Assembly (NCBI GenBank): GCA_003246855.1
Contig: QKCP01000145.1
Coordinates: 1 to 38,487, forward strand
Direction: 5' to 3'
Source: Ilyobacter polytropus
GTDB taxonomy: Bacteria; Fusobacteriota; Fusobacteriia; Fusobacteriales; Fusobacteriaceae
DNA: 38,487 nt
Below, piece after piece: positions 32,529-38,487 of the stretch (the first letter of the stretch is position 1; every line of letters begins with the position of its first letter). Position numbers and translations under genes: made by a program. The notes beneath the pieces were generated by a model. It saw nothing but the letters and a program-made list of their open reading frames with translations, ran no database searches and was not told where the DNA came from.

Positions 32529-32589
32529 AAGAGTGAGTAAAGGGAATCCTTAATTTTCTTGACTTATATTAAGACTGGGAGGTATAAAG

Positions 32590-32865
32590 ATGACAAAAAA
32601 AGAATTTGTAAAAATATTCGCTGAAAAAGGGGGCTTTGAATCAAAAGCTGAAGCTGAAAGAAAATTAGATGCTTTCTTAGCGACTGTAGAAGATGTATTA
32701 ACTTCTGGAGACGAAGTTAACTTCATAGGATGGGGGAAATTTGAAGTATCTGAAAGAGCCGCTAGAACAGGAAGAAACCCTAAAACTGGTGAAGAAATTA
32801 CAATAGAAGCTAAAAAAGTTGTAAAATTCAAAGCGGGTAAAAAATTAAACGATAAAGTTAACTAA
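32590..32865 (+). CDS. HU-family DNA-binding protein
   Basis: 91 residues, family length. A histone-like dimer that bends DNA. Starts [16 protein letters not shown]. The signature [20 protein letters not shown] covers the core and DNA-binding arm, and the end [15 protein letters not shown] closes the fold. ATG follows GGGAGGTATAAAG. Monocistronic, with a promoter upstream and a strong terminator directly after. Confidence 0.95.
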   Translation: MTKKEFVKIFAEKGGFESKAEAERKLDAFLATVEDVLTSGDEVNFIGWGKFEVSERAARTGRNPKTGEEITIEAKKVVKFKAGKKLNDKVN

Positions 32866-32866
32866 T

Positions 32867-32897
32867 AAAAAAACGGAGCATCTGCTCCGTTTTTTTA
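32867..32897. terminator. Bidirectional terminator between HU and the HAD phosphatase
   Basis: AAAAAAACGGAGCA and TGCTCCGTTTTTTT are perfectly complementary, with A-run and T-run on either side. It serves both convergent genes. Confidence 0.88.
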
Positions 32898-33617
32898 TTA
32901 CATTATATCAAAGCCTGTCTTTAGTTTATAAATAACATCTTTTCTTTCTACTATAATTTCTGTTTTTTCTGCCAGATTTATATTCTCTAATATTGAATAT
33001 ACCAGCTCTTTCGCAGGATTAATGGCTATAGGGTGCCCTACCTTTTCAAACATCCCCAAATCGCCAGTGGTGTCTCCATACGCGAAGGACTTCCTTAAAT
33101 CTAGGTTATGTTTTCTTACAAAATGATCTATCGCCTTTTTTTTACTGGTTGAATCCCACATGCCGGTAATCTCTCCGTTAAATTTATTTTCGTGGTCAAC
33201 ATGGTATACTGAACCATAGAAATCTATGGCACCATATTTTTTGGCCATTTTAGAGACTAAAAAATCTGGGCTACCAGATATAAAAATTACCTTATGTCCT
33301 TGTTCGATGTGCCAGTTTATCCTCTGCCTTGTATATCTGTATACCCTCTCCCCCTTAAGTCTTATGACTTGGTTTGAGACAAATTCAACTTCCGGTTTTT
33401 TTATACCCTTCAACGCATTTATGTATACAGCCACCACTTCCATAAGATAATCGTCATAGTTACCCTGCCTTTTGTCCCAGTCGTAAAAAGTCTGTTTTGC
33501 CTGTGAATGCCACACTTTCGGGTCTATAACCTCATATCTTATGAGCTTTTTAAAATGCTCTACAAGGAGAGAGTCGCGGTAAAGTGTCCCATCAATATCA
33601 AAAAAAGCTCCTATCAT
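32898..33617 (-). CDS. HAD-superfamily phosphatase, subfamily IB (SerB-like)
   Basis: 239 residues. FFDIDGTLYRD (nucleophile and acid/base Asp), IFISGSPDFLVSKMAKKYG (motif II), and SFAYGDTTGDLGMFEKVGHP (motifs III/IV) identify a HAD-IB hydrolase. The helical cap between residues 20 and 95 fits phosphoserine-phosphatase-like enzymes, but the substrate is not evident. ATG follows AAGGGGATGATACT. Single gene, convergent with HU. Confidence 0.88.
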   Translation of the reverse strand: MIGAFFDIDGTLYRDSLLVEHFKKLIRYEVIDPKVWHSQAKQTFYDWDKRQGNYDDYLMEVVAVYINALKGIKKPEVEFVSNQVIRLKGERVYRYTRQRINWHIEQGHKVIFISGSPDFLVSKMAKKYGAIDFYGSVYHVDHENKFNGEITGMWDSTSKKKAIDHFVRKHNLDLRKSFAYGDTTGDLGMFEKVGHPIAINPAKELVYSILENINLAEKTEIIVERKDVIYKLKTGFDIM

Positions 33618-34245
33618 AGTATCATCCCCTTTTTGCAGTTATATAAAATATTCTGTAATAAAAAAAAATTCCTACTATATTTGAAAAATGCTTTCATACA
33701 TCCATACAGGCTGTTGAAAAAGTGTTGTATAATTTACAATAGCGCAATGACATTTTTTGCTATAAATAATAATTTTAAACTTACATTGAAGTATTTTATG
33801 TGAAGCGCTCTTTTTAATTTCTTAATAACTTGTCGTATCCTTTTGAGTTAATTAATCATTACTCTATTTTGGATACGATTTTTAATTTTTTGTAAATTAT
33901 ATTTTCGATAATCTGTACTTTCTAAAAGAATAAATTTATTAATAAAAACAATGGAATAAAAGTTGAAAAAGCATTAATTGTGCTTCAGCACAATTAATTT
34001 TAGGTTTACATACATTGTAATTTATTTAAAAAAAAATTAAAATACATCATATTAAATCTCGAAATTAAACCTTTAAAAACATTTCTCTTATAAATACACT
34101 TTGAATCAAAAAAATATAAACCAATAAAACCATTACTTTTTTAATATACTATTCCTATTTCTAATTTTAAAATCTTTTATTTTATCAAAAAAAATTTATT
34201 TTTAATACATTAAAATTAAAAAAATATAAAAAGGTGGTACAGCTT
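33618..34245. other. AT-rich gap with hairpins and a dispersed repeat
   Basis: No gene supported. TCGTATCC (33833-33840) and GGATACGA (33871-33878) form an inverted repeat followed by TTTTTAATTTTTT, like an orphan terminator, with no ORF in front. The hairpin ATTAATTGTGC/GCACAATTAAT (33973-33998) begins repeat copy A. Confidence 0.5.
33978..34057 (+). repeat. Dispersed repeat, copy A
   Basis: Starts TTGTGCTTCAGCACAATTAA and continues with GGTTTACATACATTG and an A/T-rich end. Its partner lies at 34969-35047. The first 14 nt form a hairpin with loop TTCA. Confidence 0.6.
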
Positions 34246-34926
34246 ATGAAAATTAAATTTTTAGGACACTCCTGTTTTTATATGGAAAAGGCTGGGTTCA
34301 AAGCTTTGATAGACCCTTTTATATCCGGCAATCCCACTTCTCCAGCTAAAGTTTCCGACTTCAAAGAATTAGACTACATATTTGTTACACATGGACATAA
34401 AAATCATGTGGGGGATGCCATAGAGCTATCAAAAAATACAGGGGCCACTGTCATCTCAAACATGGAGATCTGTTATTATTTAGGAAAACAAGGGGTAAAG
34501 ACTCACTCAATGGGGACCGGATCCAGGGTTGAATTTGAGTTTGGGACTGTGAAAATGACTTCTGCACTGCACGGATCTTCTATAGAGACCGAATCAGGAC
34601 TTATAGATGGAGGAACTGCTGGCGGCTTCCTGATATATATAGACGGTAAAAAACTATATCATGCAGGTGATACTGGGCTTTCTATGGAGATGAAACTCTT
34701 AGAGTTTGAACATATCGATATAGCACTGCTCCCCATCGGCGGGAATTTTACCATGGATATCTTCGATGCGGCAAATTCAATCGACCTTATAAAACCTAAA
34801 AAGGTCATCCCTATGCACTACAATACATTTCAGAACTTAAAAAAGGATCCGAATAAGTTGAGGCAAATTGTTGATAAAGAGATAGATGTCATCGTACTCT
34901 CTCCTGGCAACTCATATGATATGTAA
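34246..34926 (+). CDS. UPF0173-type metal-dependent hydrolase (MBL fold)
   Basis: 226 residues. ATG 34246 follows AAGGTGG by nine nt. MKIKFLGHSCFYMEKAG and LIDPFISGNP are typical of this family, as are H109 in SALHGSS, D142 in HAGDTG and H191 in PMHYNTF. The zinc motif is unusual: H49-G-H51-K-N53-H54 has Asn where HxHxDH has a metal-binding Asp. The family's substrate is not established. Flanked by the two copies of a dispersed repeat. Confidence 0.88.
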   Translation: MKIKFLGHSCFYMEKAGFKALIDPFISGNPTSPAKVSDFKELDYIFVTHGHKNHVGDAIELSKNTGATVISNMEICYYLGKQGVKTHSMGTGSRVEFEFGTVKMTSALHGSSIETESGLIDGGTAGGFLIYIDGKKLYHAGDTGLSMEMKLLEFEHIDIALLPIGGNFTMDIFDAANSIDLIKPKKVIPMHYNTFQNLKKDPNKLRQIVDKEIDVIVLSPGNSYDM

Positions 34927-34968
34927 ATCTATTAAAAATAATCTGGCTTAAGCATAATCAACTGCCGT

Positions 34969-35047
34969 TTGTGCCGCAGCACAATTAAATTCGGGTCCGC
35001 ATACATTGAAAATTATCCTAAAAAACTATAATATGCCATATAAAATA
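34969..35047 (+). repeat. Dispersed repeat, copy B
   Basis: Starts TTGTGCCGCAGCACAATTAA and continues with GGTCCGCATACATTG, an A/T-rich stretch and ATATGCCATAT. The same order of blocks as copy A, with compensating loop changes (CGCA for TTCA). It ends about 22 nt before the ribosome binding site of the CxxC micro-protein. Confidence 0.6.
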
Positions 35048-35081
35048 ATTACAAATAAAAATATTTCTGGGGGGATTCAAA

Positions 35082-35216
35082 ATGTGTAAAAAATGTATCG
35101 AAAATGGTTTGGTAACAAAGTGTTCAGCTTGTATAGTTATGTTTAAAAAAATGGAAAAGATACTTAGTATCGACGAAAAAAGTAATGTAAGTATAATTTC
35201 TAAAAAGGAGTTCTAG
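35082..35216 (+). CDS. 44-residue double-CxxC protein
   Basis: ATG follows CTGGGGGGATTCAAA, a strong ribosome binding site. The N-terminus MCKKCIENGLVTKCSACIV has C2-x2-C5 and C14-x2-C17, a likely zinc or metal knuckle; the rest is a lysine-rich helix ending ISKKEF. It lies 63 nt upstream of gdhA on the same strand, with no terminator between, so cotranscription is likely. Not recognised; it may be a small regulator or metal sensor (inference). Confidence 0.6.
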   Translation: MCKKCIENGLVTKCSACIVMFKKMEKILSIDEKSNVSIISKKEF

Positions 35217-35279
35217 CCATTTATAGCGTTTTTATTAAAAGACTAAAATTTAAATAATGTAAAAAGGAGATGTTATACT

Positions 35280-36623
35280 GTGTCTTACATTCAAAAGGTT
35301 CTTGAGCGTGTAAAATCAAAAAATATTGGTGAACCTGAGTTTATCCAAGCCGTGGAGGAGGTATTTGTGTCTCTAATTCCGGTACTGGATAAGCACCCTG
35401 AATGGGTTGAGGCGAATATTCTGGAAAGAATAGCAGAACCTGAAAGGCAAATCTTATTCCGTGTACCTTGGACAGATGATAAAGGCAATCTAAGGGTGAA
35501 CCGAGGTTTCCGTATACAGTTTAATGGAGCAATCGGCCCATACAAAGGTGGATTAAGATTCCATAAATCGCTCAATCTTGGAATCGTTAAATTTTTAGGG
35601 TTTGAACAAATTTTTAAAAATTCACTTACAGGACTTCCTATAGGCGGCGGTAAAGGTGGTTCTGATTTTGACCCAATCGGAAAATCAGATACGGAAATTA
35701 TGCACTTTTGTCAGAGTTTTATGACAGAATTATACAGACATATCGGTCCGGATGTGGATGTCCCAGCCGGCGATATCGGTGTAGGGTGCAGAGAAATAGG
35801 GTATATGTATGGCCAGTATAGAAGAATTCGAGGTTCGTTTGAAAACGGTGTGGTAACAGGAAAAGGATTACCTTATGGAGGGTCGTTGATACGTCCTGAG
35901 GCTACAGGGTATGGTGTAGTTTATTTTGCAAATGAGATGCTAAAACATGAAGGGCAGACATTTGAAGGGAAAACGGTAGCCGTATCCGGGTTTGGCAATG
36001 TTACTTGGGGAACCTGCCTAAAGGTAAGAGCACTTGGAGGAAAAGTGGTCACACTGTCAGGACCTGATGGTTATATATATGACCCGGAGGGCGTAGTGAC
36101 TGATGAGAAGATCAATTATCTTCTAAAAATGAGGTCTTCCGGAAAAGATAGTGTGAAAGATTATGCGGATAGATTTGGAGTAGAGTTTTTCAGTGATGAA
36201 AAACCATGGGGTGTAAAAGCTGACCTTATCATTCCTTGCGCTACTCAAAATGAGATTGATATAGAAGATGCAAAAAAAATAGTTGAAAATAAAATTAAGT
36301 TTATAATCGAGGGATCCAACATGCCTATTACCAATAAAGCACTTGTTTATTTGCAAAAAGAAAAAGTACTCATAGGTCCGGCTAAAGCTGCAAATGCTGG
36401 AGGAGTGGCCACATCTGCTCTGGAAATGTCTCAAAATTCTATGAGGGTATCTTGGAATGAAAATGAAGTAAAGGAAAAACTAAAAGACATTATGGTTAAT
36501 ATCCACAATACGGCAGCAGAAGCTTCTGAAAAATATGGTTTCGGATACAATCTTGTTGCCGGTGCAAATATTGCGGGCTTTGAAAAAGTCGCCAATGCAA
36601 TGATGTCTCAAGGTAACTATTAA
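35280..36623 (+). CDS. gdhA: NADP-type glutamate dehydrogenase
   Basis: 447 residues, the hexameric short type. It interconverts 2-oxoglutarate plus ammonia and glutamate. FRVPWTDDKGNLRVNRGFRI and GPYKGGLRFHKSLNLGIVKF carry the substrate Lys; LPIGGGKGGSDFDPIGKSD carries the catalytic loop. VSGFGNVTWG is the nucleotide fold and KAANAGGVATSALEMSQNS is the C-terminal signature. The start is GTG, about ten nt after AAGGAGA. In fermenting fusobacteria this enzyme is central to glutamate metabolism. Confidence 0.96.
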   Translation: MSYIQKVLERVKSKNIGEPEFIQAVEEVFVSLIPVLDKHPEWVEANILERIAEPERQILFRVPWTDDKGNLRVNRGFRIQFNGAIGPYKGGLRFHKSLNLGIVKFLGFEQIFKNSLTGLPIGGGKGGSDFDPIGKSDTEIMHFCQSFMTELYRHIGPDVDVPAGDIGVGCREIGYMYGQYRRIRGSFENGVVTGKGLPYGGSLIRPEATGYGVVYFANEMLKHEGQTFEGKTVAVSGFGNVTWGTCLKVRALGGKVVTLSGPDGYIYDPEGVVTDEKINYLLKMRSSGKDSVKDYADRFGVEFFSDEKPWGVKADLIIPCATQNEIDIEDAKKIVENKIKFIIEGSNMPITNKALVYLQKEKVLIGPAKAANAGGVATSALEMSQNSMRVSWNENEVKEKLKDIMVNIHNTAAEASEKYGFGYNLVAGANIAGFEKVANAMMSQGNY

Positions 36624-36767
36624 TTAATTGTCATGTACAAGGATTGATTTAAAACAAATAGCAAAATCATTAATTTTAATTGAGCACTCTAGGTTTTAAA
36701 CAAGATTTAATTGGGGTTCATAAAAAAATTAAATGGATTTAAATTATAATTAATTACGGAGGAAAAC

Positions 36768-37571
36768 ATGAAGATTTATATTTTGAATACAGGGTACTTG
36801 GAAACAGACAGGAACAATGTGGAAGCATGTGCGAATGTTGGGACATATAGCAATCCATCAATCCAAAATGACTGGATCAAACTACCAGTTATGAGCTTTT
36901 TAATTGAAAATAATGGAGAATATATCTTGTATGATCTTGGAAGCCATCCAGATGCAATGAAAGGATATTGGCCAAAAAATTTACAAGAAGTGTATCCTTT
37001 ATATCAAAAGGAAGAGGAAAGATTAGAAAATCAATTGGCGTTGTGTGGAGTAAAACCGGAAGATATTAAAACAGTGGTGATTTCTCATATGCACTTAGAT
37101 CATGCTGGGAATTTACATCTATTTGAACATGCAGATATCTATGTGTCAAAAGCTGATTTTATGCACGCACAAACACAAGTACATTTGAATCTAGATCCTA
37201 CTACACATGGAGGATATATAAAAAGTGATTTAGAGGTACCGATTAAGCAATATCACTTAGTAGAAGAAGATTTTGAAATTGCACCTGGAATTGAAGTAGT
37301 TAATTTACCAGGCCATACTCCCGGTTTATTGGGATTGGTAGTGCATTTAGAAAAAGATGGCACCTTTATTTTTCCTCAAGATTGTATATATACGGAAGCT
37401 ATCTTTGGTCCTCCTGCCAAGGCATCTGGACTGTTGTATGATAGTTTAAACTATTTTAAATCCATCGAAAAAGTTAGAAAATTAAAAAGTAAATACGATG
37501 CAAAAGTAATTTTTGCTCATGATTATGAGTTTTTTAAAACATTGAAAACAGCACCGGAATTTTATGAATAA
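36768..37571 (+). CDS. Metallo-beta-lactamase-fold hydrolase, N-acyl homoserine lactonase family
   Basis: 267 residues. ATG follows ACGGAGGAAAAC. H107-M-H109-L-D111-H112, H183 in LPGHTPG, D205 in FPQDC and H251 in FAHDYEFF form the two-metal site. The N-terminal VEACANVGTYSNPSI, the long insert around residues 60-95 and the HAGNLHLFEHADIYV segment follow the AiiA/AttM pattern. AHL lactonase activity is plausible, but other lactone or ester substrates are possible. Monocistronic with its own terminator. Confidence 0.85.
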   Translation: MKIYILNTGYLETDRNNVEACANVGTYSNPSIQNDWIKLPVMSFLIENNGEYILYDLGSHPDAMKGYWPKNLQEVYPLYQKEEERLENQLALCGVKPEDIKTVVISHMHLDHAGNLHLFEHADIYVSKADFMHAQTQVHLNLDPTTHGGYIKSDLEVPIKQYHLVEEDFEIAPGIEVVNLPGHTPGLLGLVVHLEKDGTFIFPQDCIYTEAIFGPPAKASGLLYDSLNYFKSIEKVRKLKSKYDAKVIFAHDYEFFKTLKTAPEFYE

Positions 37572-37590
37572 TGGATAGAAATTTAAAAGA

Positions 37591-37630
37591 GCCCGATAAC
37601 GATACTGGTTATCGGGCATATTTTATTTTA
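37591..37630 (+). terminator. Terminator after the lactonase-like gene
   Basis: GCCCGATAAC pairs with GTTATCGGGC (10 bp) around a 7-nt loop, followed by ATATTTTATTTT. Confidence 0.85.
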
Positions 37631-37815
37631 ACAAATGTTTAGCATGATAATAATGTTTTTAATACTTTTATTGCAATGATTAAAAGAAGATGAGGTTCTA
37701 AAGTATCTTCTGTTTGTTATTTAGTTTTTATATCCTAGTAACAGGATATTTATTAAAGTTAAGGCACACCTTAGATAGGTTACAATTAATTATAATCTAC
37801 CAAAAAAAGATATAT

Positions 37816-38373
37816 TTAAATAAATTTATTAAACGCTTTTGTAAATCCCATTAAATCAATCTTTTTAAGTTTAGTTCTTTTATCGGCTATACTTCCCATT
37901 TGAATCTCTAAATACTTTGCTGCTTTCATTTTTTGTATAAGCTTAGGTGTTAATTTTATTTTATATGCAATTATATCTTTCCCATCAAAATTTCCAGTAT
38001 CTTTATTATACCTAGTACTACAACCAGAAATCTCTTCTATATAAATTTTTGACTTATATTTCCCATCAAATTGAATATATGTTATAGGGTTTATTATAGT
38101 ATAGTCACGTTTATGTTGAGATTCATATTTAGCCCTCACAGGACCATTATTCCCGTAGTTTTGCGCAACCCATAAATAAAACTCATTGTTTTCTTCTAAT
38201 ACTACAGGATCTTTCCAATATTCATAGATATCATCATATTTAGGTTTTTTTTTAATACTAATAATTTTAACAGTATTTTCACTCCAAGCATTTTTTTTAT
38301 TTAAGTTATACCAAGCCGCTTGAGTTATTATTGAAAATAATAATACTAAACTTAAAGTTAAAAATTTTTTCAC
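37816..38373 (-). CDS. Exported protein of unknown function (185 aa)
   Basis: The start is GTG, preceded by GGAGGTAAGTACTT. Residues 1-19 are a signal peptide (Lys-Lys, then FLTLSLVLLFSIITQ, cleavage after AA). The mature part is basic and tyrosine-rich (KKPKYDDIYEYWKDP, ITYIQFDGKYKSKIYIEE), with one cysteine in ISGCSTRYNK. It has no lipobox and no C-terminal aromatic signature, so a soluble periplasmic protein is most likely. Family not recognised. A weak promoter (TTGATT, 17 nt, GATTAT) can be proposed on the minus strand within 38374-38460. Confidence 0.7.
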   Translation of the reverse strand: MKKFLTLSLVLLFSIITQAAWYNLNKKNAWSENTVKIISIKKKPKYDDIYEYWKDPVVLEENNEFYLWVAQNYGNNGPVRAKYESQHKRDYTIINPITYIQFDGKYKSKIYIEEISGCSTRYNKDTGNFDGKDIIAYKIKLTPKLIQKMKAAKYLEIQMGSIADKRTKLKKIDLMGFTKAFNKFI

Positions 38374-38487
38374 AAGTACTTACCTCCGTTATTTTATTAA
38401 TTTATTTTTTTATAATCCATGTTGGCGATTCTTGAATCAAGTTATCAATAACTGTATCAAGTATATAATTATGATGTTAGATCTTTT

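Overview
The window looks like a chromosomal segment of a low-GC, Gram-negative anaerobe, most likely a Fusobacteriota member of the Ilyobacter/Propionigenium/Fusobacterium kind. This is inferred from the AT-rich intergenic DNA, an exported protein resembling an outer-membrane beta-barrel, a Firmicute-like set of purine and pyrimidine genes with a guanine-class riboswitch, and an NADP-type glutamate dehydrogenase. No rRNA or single marker fixes the taxon.

Layout. (1) 1-423: five tRNA genes (Val, Asp, Thr, Glu, Tyr) and a terminator. (2) About 424-5000: a gene-poor accessory stretch. It holds an unidentified membrane protein, remnants of GIY-YIG-like, HExxH-protease-like, Fic-like and nitroreductase-like genes, and a short locus with its own promoter that encodes four nearly identical 22-residue hydrophobic peptides in tandem. 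That peptide locus is the best candidate for an undescribed system. (3) 5418-7413: a small exported barrel-like protein and a LacI-family regulator with a PurR-like operator in its leader. (4) 7514-20414, minus strand: fhs-[guanine riboswitch]-purL-purE-purC-purF-purM-purN-[structured spacer]-purH-purD. With purB and purK presumably elsewhere, these genes make IMP from PRPP, and fhs supplies 10-formyl-THF for the PurN and PurH steps. (5) 20442-21155: a divergent control region with two small ORFs, a 20-bp-stem hairpin, a strong promoter, a terminator and a tandem 10-bp repeat. (6) 21190-30843, plus strand: carA-carB-pyrB-pyrK-pyrD-pyrF-pyrC-pyrE, the complete UMP pathway in a tightly packed operon with several overlaps. 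(7) 30950-38487: mixed small transcription units: a frameshifted small gene, a GNAT acetyltransferase, an HU protein, a HAD phosphatase, two metallo-beta-lactamase-fold hydrolases, a 44-residue double-CxxC protein, gdhA and an exported protein of unknown function.

How it works together. The purine and pyrimidine operons are transcribed divergently from one spacer. The purine operon has a riboswitch placed after fhs, so guanine would shut off purL onward but not necessarily fhs. The expression platform can be read base by base: the 3' strand of P1 pairs either with the aptamer or with the loop of the terminator. Most of the longer gaps in the purine operon contain hairpins without a T-tract. 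The pyrB product carries a C-terminal Zn-ribbon matching the PyrI zinc domain, fused to the catalytic chain without the PyrI allosteric domain.

Limits: all calls come from reading sequence and translations by eye. No searches, alignments or folding programs were run.
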